A stretch of DNA of 64,000 bases from positions 1-64,000 of the forward strand of contig DATNID010000052.1 of the NCBI GenBank assembly GCA_035604615.1, in the 5' to 3' direction. How positions within the stretch are numbered: the first letter of the stretch is position 1; the number at the start of each line of letters is the position of its first letter. A program made the translations under genes and the position numbers. Positions 52,191 to 61,464 of this stretch are shown in pieces. The stretch comes from DATJLY01 sp035604615. GTDB lineage: Bacteria > Pseudomonadota > Alphaproteobacteria > ATCC43930 > CGMCC-115725. The notes beneath the pieces were generated by a model. The model saw nothing but the letters and a program-made list of their open reading frames with translations, did no database searches and was not told where the DNA came from.

Positions 52191-53683
52191 CCGGCGATGC
52201 GATAAAGCTGCAGCCGCGGCGCGAGGAAAGCGGGGACGAGTCCGGTGCGGTCGGCAAGCGCGAAGGGCCGCGTGCCGACGAAGACAATGTAGTCATAGCG
52301 GCGCAGCACGGCGCGGTCGGCTTCGTCGAGCGGCACCCCCGCGGTGAAGGCGCGCCACAGGCGGTCGGGCGAGGTCGCCTCCGCGAGCGCGCGATAGTCG
52401 CCTGCGAACGCGATCGGCTGCTGGCCCGGGATCGCGAACAGACTCGGCACGAAGGCATCGCGCTCCGCCGCCGCCAGCACCGGCAGATGGAGCAGCGGCG
52501 TCGCCGACACGTTGACCGCATCGGGCGGCGCGGCCACGGCGATGCGGCTGCCGAGGGGAACGGATTCCAAGCCGTCGAGGAGCGCGCGATATTCGCGGTC
52601 GCTCGCCGCCCAGCTCGCGGCGACGGTGGCGAGGCGCAAGACGAACATCGCGCCCGCGCCGGCGAGGATGACGCGCCCGGGCCCGGGGCGCGGGCCGGCC
52701 CATTGGGTACCGGCGCAGACGAGCAGCGCGAGCGCCAACGGCAGCCGCCGGTCGACACCCGAGGCGCCCAGCATCTGGCTCGGCATCGCGATATAGAGGA
52801 TCGCGAGCAGCAGCAGCGGCAGCGCCAGCGCCGGCGCCAGCACCAGCCAGCGCCGCCAATAGGCCCAGCCGAGCCCGGCCACGGCCAGCGCGAAGCAGGC
52901 GATGTCGAAGGGCCGGTGGTAGAGGTCGAAGACGCTGAACATGAGGTCGAGCTTGCGCCACGGCTCTGAGAATGTCACAGCACCGCCGCCGCCGACGCCC
53001 GCCACCAGCATGATGGCAAGCGGTGCCGCGAGCGGCAGCGCGGCGACCGCGAGCCGCGCCGACACCGCGACGGGCGCGCGCGGAAAGGCCGCAGCCTCGA
53101 TGCCGAGCAGCACCACAGCATAGATTCCGAACGCCATCAAATGCGCGAAATAGAGCGCCAGCGCGAACGCGGCGCCGGCCGCGATGCGGGTCGCGACGCC
53201 GCGGCCGCCGAGCGCGATCATGGCGGCGAGCGCCGCCAGCGCGAGCCCGAGCCCAAACAGAAAATTGAGCAAGCCCCACAGCAGCAGCCGCCCGTACAGC
53301 AGCAGGAACGCCAGGCACGGCCACGCCGACCAGCGTCCGCACAGCACGCGGTGCAGCAGCGCGGTCCCGCCGGCGAGGAGCAGAAACGTGACGAGCACGA
53401 AGACGTGCCCCGCCGCCTCGAGCGGCAGGATCGCCAGCAGCGGCGGCACGATCGCATCCATCGCCAGGTTCGCGAGCGGACCCCACGAAGCGACGTAGTA
53501 GTGCTGCAAGGTCGCGTCGGCCGGCAATCGCGCAAGGATCGCCGCGCGCGCGAGATGGTTGGGATAATCGACCAGCGGCAGAACGCCGCACAGCAGGACC
53601 GGCAGCGACGACGCCGCGAACAGCGCGGCGAAGAGCGCGGCGAAGGCGCGGGGCGTGAGACGCGAGGGATCAAACTCCGCCAT
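52187..53683 (-). CDS. polytopic membrane protein of unknown function
   Basis: A 498-residue protein with about ten or more membrane helices. It begins RAFAALFAALFAASSLPVLL and has a loop LVDYPNHLARAAILARL near the first helix, reminiscent of the aspartate-rich first loop of GT-C glycosyltransferases, but no clear catalytic motif. The C-terminal part (about 390-498) is soluble. Start at ATG 53683. It is divergent from the lpt operon and may concern the envelope; that is only positional inference. Confidence 0.75.
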   Translation of the reverse strand: MAEFDPSRLTPRAFAALFAALFAASSLPVLLCGVLPLVDYPNHLARAAILARLPADATLQHYYVASWGPLANLAMDAIVPPLLAILPLEAAGHVFVLVTFLLLAGGTALLHRVLCGRWSAWPCLAFLLLYGRLLLWGLLNFLFGLGLALAALAAMIALGGRGVATRIAAGAAFALALYFAHLMAFGIYAVVLLGIEAAAFPRAPVAVSARLAVAALPLAAPLAIMLVAGVGGGGAVTFSEPWRKLDLMFSVFDLYHRPFDIACFALAVAGLGWAYWRRWLVLAPALALPLLLLAILYIAMPSQMLGASGVDRRLPLALALLVCAGTQWAGPRPGPGRVILAGAGAMFVLRLATVAASWAASDREYRALLDGLESVPLGSRIAVAAPPDAVNVSATPLLHLPVLAAAERDAFVPSLFAIPGQQPIAFAGDYRALAEATSPDRLWRAFTAGVPLDEADRAVLRRYDYIVFVGTRPFALADRTGLVPAFLAPRLQLYRIAG

Positions 53684-53789
53684 CGCCGCACCCTCCCATG
53701 CGCGCGCCGGTGCCGCAAGCGCGCCCGCGCCCGAGCGCCGATTCTCGCCCCTAGGCTCCGGCACGGCGACGCCCCTATACTCGGGCGCC

Positions 53790-54911
53790 ATGAACGGGCT
53801 TACCCGCTACGTGCTGCGCCAGACCGGCCTCTTGATGCTGTTCGTCACGGTCGCGTTCGGCGTCGCCGTGTGGCTGGTGCAGTCGCTGCGGCTCATCGAC
53901 CTCATCGTCAATCGCGGCCTGTCGTTCGGGCTGTTCCTTTATCTCGCCGTGCTGGTGCTGCCGCGCCTCTTGGAGGTGGTGCTGCCGATCGCCGTGTTCG
54001 TCGCGGTGCTGTTCATCTACAACAAGCTCACCGCCGAGAGCGAGCTGGTGGTCATGCGCGCCGCCGGGGTGAGCGAGACCGGCCTCGCGATGCCCGCCAT
54101 CCTCGCCGGCCTCATCGCCATGACGGTGCTCTTCGCGCTGTCGCTCGAGATCGTGCCGGCGGCGAATCGCGCGTTCAAGGATCTGCAGTTCGAGATCCGC
54201 AACCGCTACGCCACGGTGCTGCTGCAGGACGGGGTGTTCAACACGCTGTCCGATCGGCTCATGGTCTATGACATGGGCCGCAATGCGGCTGGCGATCTGT
54301 TGGGCATGGTGGTCTACGATCTTCGCGATGAAGAGAAGCCCGTCACCATCTTCGCCGAGCGCGGCGCATTCGCCGACACCGCCGATGGCCCGCGGCTTCT
54401 CCTGGTCAACGGCACGCGCCAGCAGCGCGAAACCGCCAACGGCCATCTCTCGGTCCTGACCTTCGAGCGCTACACCCTCGATCTCGCCGATCTCGGCGAC
54501 ACCGTCGCGGCGCGCGACCGGCAGCCGGACGAGCGCTACACGACCGAGCTCTTGTTCCCGGGCAGGAGGCCGGCCGGAGATGGATCGGTGCGCGCCTTCT
54601 TCGTCGAGCTGAACATGCGGCTCGAGAGCCCGCTGACGGCGCTCGCCATGGCGCTGCTGCCGATCCTGTGCCTGCTGCCCGGCGAGTTCAACCGGCGCGG
54701 ACAAGGCAAGCGGGTGTTGCTCGCGGTCGCGCTCGCCTTCTCCTTCGAGTTCGTCGATATCGGCCTCAAGAACCTGAGCGGCCGCGCCGACGTGGCGATC
54801 CCGCTCCTCTACATCAACGTGCTGCTGCCGTTCGCCGCCGCGGCCATATTGATGTGGCGCGACCATCGCCTCCGGGGGCCGATCCCATTGGGCGCGAGGG
54901 TCGCGCCATGA
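53790..54911 (+). CDS. lptF: LPS export ABC permease LptF
   Basis: A 373-residue inner-membrane permease of the LptB2FG complex that pulls lipopolysaccharide from the membrane. It has six helices with a large periplasmic beta-jellyroll between the third and fourth (about 120-290). LTRYVLRQTGLLMLFVTVAF at the start and AESELVVMRAAGVSE (coupling-helix region for LptB) are typical. Start at ATG 53790. It overlaps lptG as ATGA. A TATACT at 53776-53781 lacks a good -35 box. Confidence 0.94.
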   Translation: MNGLTRYVLRQTGLLMLFVTVAFGVAVWLVQSLRLIDLIVNRGLSFGLFLYLAVLVLPRLLEVVLPIAVFVAVLFIYNKLTAESELVVMRAAGVSETGLAMPAILAGLIAMTVLFALSLEIVPAANRAFKDLQFEIRNRYATVLLQDGVFNTLSDRLMVYDMGRNAAGDLLGMVVYDLRDEEKPVTIFAERGAFADTADGPRLLLVNGTRQQRETANGHLSVLTFERYTLDLADLGDTVAARDRQPDERYTTELLFPGRRPAGDGSVRAFFVELNMRLESPLTALAMALLPILCLLPGEFNRRGQGKRVLLAVALAFSFEFVDIGLKNLSGRADVAIPLLYINVLLPFAAAAILMWRDHRLRGPIPLGARVAP

Positions 54912-56017
54912 TCTCCGCGCTGTCGCCGGGCAAGACGCTGTTCAATTATATCGCGCGCCAGTTCCTCGGCTGGTGCGGCGGCGTGTTCCTGGCGCTTCTG
55001 AGCGTCGTATTCCTGCTCGACTATGTCGAGCTCATCCGCCGCTCGGGTTCCAAGCCCGAGGCGACGCTGGTGGTCCTCTTCGAGATGGCGGTGCTGAAGC
55101 AGCCCTTCATGGCGCAGCAGATCATGCCGTTCGTCATCCTGTTCGGGACCATGCTGGCGTTCTGGCGCCTGACGCGGTCGAACGAGCTGGTGGTGGCGCG
55201 CGCCGCCGGGGTCTCGGTATGGCAGTTCCTGGCTCCCCCCTTGTCGGCGGGCGCCGTCATCGGCATCCTGATGGTCACGGTTTTCAACCCGGTCGCCTCG
55301 GTGATGCAGGCAAGCTATGAGCGCCTCGATGACCGCATCTTGCGCAGCAACGACGATCAGCTCACCCTGTCGCGGACGGGCTTGTGGCTCAGGCAGAGCG
55401 ATGACGACGGCAATCATTCGATCGTGCACGCCGACCGCTACCTCGCCGACGCGCAGGCGCTGCGCGGGGTGACCATGCTGTTCATCGCCAACGACAGCAA
55501 GCTCGCCAAGCGCATCGACGCGCGCGAGGCGAAGCTCGAGTCCGGCGCATGGCAGGTGATGGACGGCACGGTGTGGCAGCCGTCCGAGCCGCTGCAGACG
55601 TTCGAGCACGTTTCGGTGCCGACCAATCTCACGCCGGTCAAAATCCAGGACAGCTTCGCCGCGCCGGAAACGATGTCGTTCTGGGAACTGCCGAGCTTCA
55701 TCCGGCTGCTCGAGGGCTCGGGCTTCTCGGCGCTTCGCCACCGGCTCTATTTCGACGCGCTTCTGGCGCGGCCGCTGCTGTTCGCCTCGATGGTGCTGAT
55801 CGCCGCGAGCTTCAGCCTGCGCATGCAGCGGCGCGGCGGCACGACGATCATGATCGCGAGCGGCGTCGCCGCCGGCTTCGCGCTCTATTTCGTCTCCGAT
55901 GTAGTGTTCGCGCTTGGCCTCTCCGCCACCATTCCGGTCTCGCTCGCGGCATGGACGCCGGCGGGCGTGAGCTGCCTCCTCGGCGTCAGCCTGCTGCTCC
56001 ATCTCGAGGACGGGTGA
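54908..56017 (+). CDS. lptG: LPS export ABC permease LptG
   Basis: A 369-residue partner of LptF with the same fold. It starts SPGKTLFNYIARQFLGWCGGVFLALL, with TRSNELVVARAAGVSVWQF as the coupling region, a periplasmic jellyroll, and SFSLRMQRRGGTTIMIASGVAAGF in the last helices. The ATG overlaps the lptF stop. LptD follows after 6 bp, so export permeases and outer-membrane translocon are made together. The ATPase LptB is not in the window. Confidence 0.94.
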   Translation: MISALSPGKTLFNYIARQFLGWCGGVFLALLSVVFLLDYVELIRRSGSKPEATLVVLFEMAVLKQPFMAQQIMPFVILFGTMLAFWRLTRSNELVVARAAGVSVWQFLAPPLSAGAVIGILMVTVFNPVASVMQASYERLDDRILRSNDDQLTLSRTGLWLRQSDDDGNHSIVHADRYLADAQALRGVTMLFIANDSKLAKRIDAREAKLESGAWQVMDGTVWQPSEPLQTFEHVSVPTNLTPVKIQDSFAAPETMSFWELPSFIRLLEGSGFSALRHRLYFDALLARPLLFASMVLIAASFSLRMQRRGGTTIMIASGVAAGFALYFVSDVVFALGLSATIPVSLAAWTPAGVSCLLGVSLLLHLEDG

Positions 56018-56023
56018 GACGCG

Positions 56024-58273
56024 ATGCGGGGGGGAGCGCTCATCGTCGGATTGCTCGCCGCCGCGCTGGCCTGCGCTGGCGCGGCGCGCGCCGCCACCGA
56101 GCCGCGCGAAAGAAACCAGGCGCCGGTGCTGTTTAGCGCCGACGAGGTGCAATATGACCAGGATCTCGGCCTCACCGTGGCCAAGGGGCATGTCGAACTC
56201 GACCAGGGCGACCAGATCCTGCTCGCCGATACCGTCACCTACATGCAGCGCACCGACACGGTGACGGCGTCCGGCAACACCGTACTGCTGCAGCCCACGG
56301 GCGACATCGTGTTCGGCAATTTCCTCGAGCTGCACGACGACATGCACGACGGCTTCATCAAGGACATTCGTCTGCTGCTGTCGGACGGCTCGCGGCTCGC
56401 CGGCAACACCGCGCGGCGCGTCGGCGGCGTGCGCACCGAGATCAGGCGCGCGGTCTATTCGCCGTGCGAGCTGTGCCAGGACGATCCTAGGCAGCCGCCG
56501 GTATGGCAGATCAAGGCCGAGGAGGTGGTCCACGACAAGGAAACGCAGCTCATCGAGTACCACAACGCGATCATGGAGATCGACGGCGTTCCCGTCCTCT
56601 ATTCGCCTTATTTCTCGCACCCCGATCCGTCGGTGAAGCGCGCGAGCGGCTTTCTGCCGCCGGTGTTCGGCTCCGGCGCCACGCTCGGCTTCCACGCCAC
56701 CATCCCGTATTACTGGGCGATCGCGCCCGACAAGGATGCGACCTTCCGCCCGATGCTGACGACCACGGCGGGCGTCGTGCTCGGCGGCCAGTACCGCGAG
56801 CGCTTCGCCAACGGGCTCATGGTGAACGACGGCAGCATCGAGGTGGGCGGGCACAGCGAAACCGCGTCGGCCAGCAATTTCGGGCCGCCGGCGGGATCGG
56901 TCCGCGGCCACTTCTTCGGCACCGGCGAGTGGGACCTCACCAACACCTGGCGCGCCGGCTATGACGTCCAGCGCGAGTCCGATCAGACTTACATGCTGCG
57001 CTATCATTTCCCGACGCCCGGCAATTATCTCACGAGCCATCTCTACGCCGAGAATTTCGGGCCCAACAGTTACGGCAACGTCAGCACCTATATCTACCAG
57101 AGCCTCAATCCGGTCTACGGCGATTCGGTCGAGCCGATGGCGCTGCCGGTCGCGCGCTACGACTGGACGGGCGATCCGGACCGGTTCGGCGGGCGCCTGC
57201 ATCTCGGCGGCAGCGCGCTCGATCTCTTGCATCAGACCGGCCCCCAGGTGCGCCGCGTGTCCACGAGCGGCGACTGGCGGCTGCCCTTCAACGGCGCGAT
57301 CGGCGACCGCTTCACCTTCATCGCCAGCATGCGCACCGACGCCTACTACTCCGACCACGTCGCTCTGACGCCCAATTTCACGCCCGTGACCAACGCTTAT
57401 GGGACGACCATCGATCTGCCGAACAACCGGGGCACGACCTCCGAATGGGCCGGCCGCGCCTTCCCGCAGGCGGCGCTTCAATGGCGCTATCCGTGGGTGC
57501 GCGTCGACGGCGCCAGCAGCGCGCTGATCGAGCCGGTGGCGGCGCTTGTCGCCGGCCCCAAGGGCGAGAACCCCGCGCGCATCCCAAACGAGGACAGCCA
57601 GGGCTTCGAATTCGACGAGATGAGCTTGTTCGTGCCCAACCGCCTGCCGGGCTATGACCGCGTCGACAGCGGCCAGCGCGTCGATTACGGCATGCATGGC
57701 GAGATCAACAGCAAGTCCTGGGGCACGTGGGAGACGCTGGTCGGCCAGAGCTATCGCGCCGAGAAGAGCACCGTCTTCCAGCCGGGCTCGGGCCTCGAGG
57801 ACCGGCTGTCCGACATCGTCGGACGGGTCCAGTTCGCGCCCGGCCCGCTGCTCGACTTCGCCTACCGGTTCCGGCTCGCCAAGGGCGATTTCGCCGTGCG
57901 CCGGCAGGAGGTTGGCACCCATTTCGGCCCGGAGAGCTTGCGCGCCTCCGTGACCTTCATCTCGATCGCCCCCATCCCCGGCCCCAATACCGTGCCCACG
58001 GCCAACCAGATCGGCGTTTCGCTCAACGCGCAATTGACGCGCTATTGGTCGGTTGCGCTCAACGACACGCGCTTCATCGGCGGCGGCGGGGCGACCATCA
58101 ATTCCGGCATCGCCGCCACGTACCGCGACGACTGTTTCGCCCTGGTGACGTCGGTGGTCCAATCCGGCATCCGGGTGGGCGACGTGCGGCCGGGCGTCTC
58201 GGTGCTCGTCACGCTGATATTCAAGAATCTGGGCGAGATCGGCGAGCGGGTCTTGTCCGAGAGCGGGACATGA
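56024..58273 (+). CDS. lptD: LPS-assembly outer-membrane protein LptD
   Basis: A 749-residue LPS translocon. After the signal peptide (LIVGLLAAALACAGAARAA) comes the OstA-type beta-jellyroll (about 35-150: VLFSADEVQYDQDLGLTVAKG), then a large barrel domain ending FKNLGEIGERVLSESGT. The CELCQDD segment gives two cysteines in the jellyroll end; the usual C-terminal cysteine pair is replaced by a single DDCFALVT, so its disulfide plan may differ from that of E. coli. Works with LptE, not visible here. Downstream of lptG. Confidence 0.94.
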   Translation: MRGGALIVGLLAAALACAGAARAATEPRERNQAPVLFSADEVQYDQDLGLTVAKGHVELDQGDQILLADTVTYMQRTDTVTASGNTVLLQPTGDIVFGNFLELHDDMHDGFIKDIRLLLSDGSRLAGNTARRVGGVRTEIRRAVYSPCELCQDDPRQPPVWQIKAEEVVHDKETQLIEYHNAIMEIDGVPVLYSPYFSHPDPSVKRASGFLPPVFGSGATLGFHATIPYYWAIAPDKDATFRPMLTTTAGVVLGGQYRERFANGLMVNDGSIEVGGHSETASASNFGPPAGSVRGHFFGTGEWDLTNTWRAGYDVQRESDQTYMLRYHFPTPGNYLTSHLYAENFGPNSYGNVSTYIYQSLNPVYGDSVEPMALPVARYDWTGDPDRFGGRLHLGGSALDLLHQTGPQVRRVSTSGDWRLPFNGAIGDRFTFIASMRTDAYYSDHVALTPNFTPVTNAYGTTIDLPNNRGTTSEWAGRAFPQAALQWRYPWVRVDGASSALIEPVAALVAGPKGENPARIPNEDSQGFEFDEMSLFVPNRLPGYDRVDSGQRVDYGMHGEINSKSWGTWETLVGQSYRAEKSTVFQPGSGLEDRLSDIVGRVQFAPGPLLDFAYRFRLAKGDFAVRRQEVGTHFGPESLRASVTFISIAPIPGPNTVPTANQIGVSLNAQLTRYWSVALNDTRFIGGGGATINSGIAATYRDDCFALVTSVVQSGIRVGDVRPGVSVLVTLIFKNLGEIGERVLSESGT

Positions 58274-58351
58274 CCTGACTCGCCCGCGGATGCTAAGGTG
58301 GCGAGGGCCGCGCCTTCGCGGCCGTGTCACGAACCAGCATCGTTGCCGCCC

Positions 58352-59596
58352 ATGAATTGGTTGTTCGCGATCCTCTTCCTCCTCGCCGCAGCAGGCACAG
58401 CGCCGGCGCAGGAGTCCCGCATCGCCGCCGTCGTCAATGCGGACATCGTCACCGACGGCGACCTCGCCGCGCGCCTCAGGCTCGTGGAGACGTCGTCCAA
58501 CATCCCCGACACGCCCGATAACCGTCAGCACCTCATTCCCGAAGTGCTGCGCACGCTCATCGACGAGAAGCTGCAACTGCAGGACGCCAAGCATATCGGC
58601 ATTACCGTGCCGCAGGCCGAAGTCGACAAGGCGATCGGCAATATCGAGCGCCGCAACAACATGCAGGCCGGCGCCCTCGACGCCTTCTTCAAGGACCGCG
58701 GCGTCGCGAAGAGTACGCTCGTCGACCAGGTCACGGCCTCGATCGCCTTCTCCAAGGTGGTCCAGGCGCGCGTGGCACAGGACGTCCAGGTCTCGGATGA
58801 CCAGGTGGACGAGACGATGAAGCGTATCCAGGCCGATATCGGCAAGCCGCAGAGCCGGGTGGCGGAGATCTTCCTCGCGGTCGACAATCCGAGCCAGGAG
58901 GATCAGGTCCGCCAGCTCGCCGACCGCCTCATCGAGCAGATTCGCGGCGGCGCCAATTTCGCCGCGGTCGCGCAGCAATTCTCGCAGTCGCCGAGCGCGG
59001 CCGTGGCCGGCGACATCGGCTGGGTGACGCCCAGCGAGCTGAGCCCGCGCCTGGCCGAAGCGATCGAGAAGATGAGCCCGGGCCAGATGTCGTTTCCCAT
59101 CCGCACGCCGGCAGGGTTCTACCTCCTTTACCTCATGGAGCGGCGCACGCAGGGCGCGGCGAGTCCCGACCAGATCTCGCTCTCGCTCGTCGAAGTGGTC
59201 TTTCCCGTGGCCGAAGGCGCCAGCCCCGACGAGCGCAAGAAGGCCGAGGCGGACGCGCAGCAGGTCGCGCGCGATGTCAAGAGTTGCGGCGAGCTGGCGA
59301 AGATCGGGGCGCAGCGGGCGCCGCAGCTCTCGCGCCAGATCCCGCAGATCAAGGCAAGCGATCTTCCGGCCGACCAGGTGCAGCAGATCCTGGCGCTCAA
59401 AGTGGCCGAGACGAGCAAGCCGATGGTCATGCCCGGCGGCATCGGCGTCGTGATGGTGTGTCAGCGCCAGGACCCGCCGGGCCTGCCGTCGCGCGACCAG
59501 CTCAGCGAGACCCTCGCGCACGAGCGGCTCGACGCGCTGGCGCGGCGCTACATGCGCGATCTGCGCCGCGGCGCCTATGTGGACATCCGCGAATGA
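58352..59596 (+). CDS. surA: periplasmic chaperone/peptidyl-prolyl isomerase SurA
   Basis: A 414-residue SurA: signal peptide (LFAILFLLAAAGTAPAQ), the N-terminal chaperone domain starting RIAAVVNADIVTDGDLAARL, a PpiC-type parvulin domain (about 170-265: RVAEIFLAV, GGANFAAVAQQFSQSP, GDIGWVTPSELSP), and the C-terminal helix. It escorts outer-membrane proteins such as the LptD just upstream. Only one parvulin domain is clear, as in many alphaproteobacteria. Start at ATG 58352. Overlaps pdxA as ATGA. Confidence 0.93.
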   Translation: MNWLFAILFLLAAAGTAPAQESRIAAVVNADIVTDGDLAARLRLVETSSNIPDTPDNRQHLIPEVLRTLIDEKLQLQDAKHIGITVPQAEVDKAIGNIERRNNMQAGALDAFFKDRGVAKSTLVDQVTASIAFSKVVQARVAQDVQVSDDQVDETMKRIQADIGKPQSRVAEIFLAVDNPSQEDQVRQLADRLIEQIRGGANFAAVAQQFSQSPSAAVAGDIGWVTPSELSPRLAEAIEKMSPGQMSFPIRTPAGFYLLYLMERRTQGAASPDQISLSLVEVVFPVAEGASPDERKKAEADAQQVARDVKSCGELAKIGAQRAPQLSRQIPQIKASDLPADQVQQILALKVAETSKPMVMPGGIGVVMVCQRQDPPGLPSRDQLSETLAHERLDALARRYMRDLRRGAYVDIRE

Positions 59597-60621
59597 CGGC
59601 GCCGCTCGCCTTGACCGCCGGCGAGCCGGCCGGGATCGGCGGCGAGATCACCCTCATGGCCTGGCGCGAGCGCGTGCGATCGCGTCTCGCGCCGTTCTTC
59701 GCGATCGACGATCCGGCGCGGCTTAAGCGACTCGCGGCGCGGCTCGGCTGGGACGTGCCGGTCGAGGCCATCGCGTCGCCCGAGGACGCGGCCGCGGTTT
59801 TCGCGCGCGCGCTGCCGGTGCTGGCGCAGGGATTTCCCGCACCCATCGAGCCCGGCCGGCTCGATCCCGCCAACGCGCCGGCGGTGATCGCGGCGATCGC
59901 GACCGGGGCACGGCTGGTGCTGGCGCGCCGGGCCGCCGCGCTGGTCACCAATCCGATCCAGAAGGAAACGCTCTATCAGGCCGGATTTCCGCATCCCGGC
60001 CACACCGAATTCCTGGGCGAGCTCGCGGGCGGGATGCGGCCGGTGATGATGCTGGTCTCGGACGCGCCGGTCCCGCCGCTGCGCGTCGTGCCGGTGACCG
60101 TGCATGTGGCGTTGAAGGCGGCGCTGGCCGCGCTCGAGACCGGCGAGATCGAAGCGGTGGGCCGCATCGCGGCGGATGCGCTCGCGCGCGATTTCGGCAT
60201 CGCGCGGCCGCGTCTCGCCGTCGCCGGCCTCAATCCGCACGCCGGCGAGCACGGCACCATGGGGCGCGAGGAGATCGATCTGATCGCGCCGGCGATCGCG
60301 CGCTTGCAAAGAGACGGCATCGACGCGTTCGGGCCGCTCTCGCCCGACACGCTGTTCCATCCGGCGGCGCGGTTGCGCTACGACGCGGTGCTGTGCATGT
60401 ATCACGACCAGGCGCTGATACCGTTGAAGACCATCGATTTCGACGGCGGCGTCAACGTGACCTTGGGCTTGCCGTTCGTCCGCACCTCGCCCGACCACGG
60501 CACCGCGACCGACATCGCGGGAACCGGGACCGCGAGCCCCGCGAGCCTCATCGCCGCGCTGCGGCTGGCCGCGACCATGAGCGAGCGGCGCCTCGCCGCC
60601 GCCGCGACCCTTTCCGGCTGA
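59593..60621 (+). CDS. pdxA: 4-hydroxythreonine-4-phosphate dehydrogenase
   Basis: A 342-residue PdxA, which oxidises 4-phosphohydroxy-threonine in pyridoxal phosphate synthesis with NAD. It opens LALTAGEPAGIGGEI. The metal histidines lie in PHPGHTEFLGEL, NPHAGEHG and CMYHDQALIPLK; the NAD region is TSPDHGTATDIAG. It is a cytosolic homodimer. The start is the ATG that overlaps the surA stop. rsmA follows after 3 bp, as in many proteobacteria. Confidence 0.96.
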   Translation: MTAPLALTAGEPAGIGGEITLMAWRERVRSRLAPFFAIDDPARLKRLAARLGWDVPVEAIASPEDAAAVFARALPVLAQGFPAPIEPGRLDPANAPAVIAAIATGARLVLARRAAALVTNPIQKETLYQAGFPHPGHTEFLGELAGGMRPVMMLVSDAPVPPLRVVPVTVHVALKAALAALETGEIEAVGRIAADALARDFGIARPRLAVAGLNPHAGEHGTMGREEIDLIAPAIARLQRDGIDAFGPLSPDTLFHPAARLRYDAVLCMYHDQALIPLKTIDFDGGVNVTLGLPFVRTSPDHGTATDIAGTGTASPASLIAALRLAATMSERRLAAAATLSG

Positions 60622-60624
60622 GGC

Positions 60625-61464
60625 GTGGCCGAGCCCGACCTGCCGCCGCTGCGCGATGTGATCCGCCGCCACGGGCTCGACGCGAAGAAATCGCTTGGCC
60701 AGAATTTCCTGCTCGACATCAACCTGACGCGCCGCATCGCGCGCGCCGCGGGCGCGCTCGATCAATGCGACACGATCGAGATCGGCCCCGGCCCCGGCGG
60801 GCTCACCCGCGCGCTCCTCGCCGAAGGCGCGCGGCACGTGATCGCAGTCGAGCGCGACCGGCGCTGCATCGCCGCGCTCGAGGAGCTTGCTGCAGCCTAT
60901 CCCGGCCGGCTCGATCTCGTCGAGGGCGACGCGCTCGCGCTCGACGCGGCCGCGCTCGGCCGCGCGCCGCGCAAGATCGTCGCCAATCTCCCCTACAACA
61001 TCGCGACCAGGCTGCTGTTGCAATGGCTGAAGCAGGCGGGCGCCTTCGCCGGCCTCACCCTCATGTTCCAGAAGGAGGTGGCGGCACGGCTCGCGGCCGA
61101 GCCCGGAGCGAAGGAATACGGGCGGCTCTCCGTGATCGCGCAACATCTCTGCGCGGTGGAGCTTGAATTCGACGTGGCGGCCTCCGCTTTCGTGCCGCGT
61201 CCGACGGTCACCTCGACCGTGGTGAACCTCATGCCGCTCGCGCGCCCGCGCGGTGCGTGCCGGCTCGAGGACCTGGAGCGCGTCACAGCGGCCGCCTTCG
61301 GCCAGCGCCGCAAGATGCTGCGCCAGAGTCTGAGATCGTTGGGAGGCGATCCGGCCGCACTGCTCGAGGCGGCGCGGATTACGCCGACGGCGCGGGCCGA
61401 GGAGCTGTCGGTCGAGGCGTTCGCGACGCTCGCCGCCGCTATGGCAGGCCGCGCAAGCGGTTGA
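60625..61464 (+). CDS. rsmA: 16S rRNA (A1518/A1519-N6) dimethyltransferase
   Basis: A 279-residue RsmA/KsgA, which dimethylates two adjacent adenines in helix 45 of 16S rRNA. DAKKSLGQNFLLD at the N-terminus, the SAM motif IEIGPGPGGLTRALL, and NLPYN for the target adenine are all present, with FGQRRKMLRQSL near the end. The start is GTG 60625, three bases after pdxA. The last 26 bp overlap the convergent gmk. Confidence 0.96.
   Translation: MAEPDLPPLRDVIRRHGLDAKKSLGQNFLLDINLTRRIARAAGALDQCDTIEIGPGPGGLTRALLAEGARHVIAVERDRRCIAALEELAAAYPGRLDLVEGDALALDAAALGRAPRKIVANLPYNIATRLLLQWLKQAGAFAGLTLMFQKEVAARLAAEPGAKEYGRLSVIAQHLCAVELEFDVAASAFVPRPTVTSTVVNLMPLARPRGACRLEDLERVTAAAFGQRRKMLRQSLRSLGGDPAALLEAARITPTARAEELSVEAFATLAAAMAGRASG

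Noticed and set aside
54809..59521. A 1570-codon minus-strand frame across lptG, lptD and surA
   Set aside because: Mirror of real genes with strong G/C third positions; no start signal and no recognisable domain.
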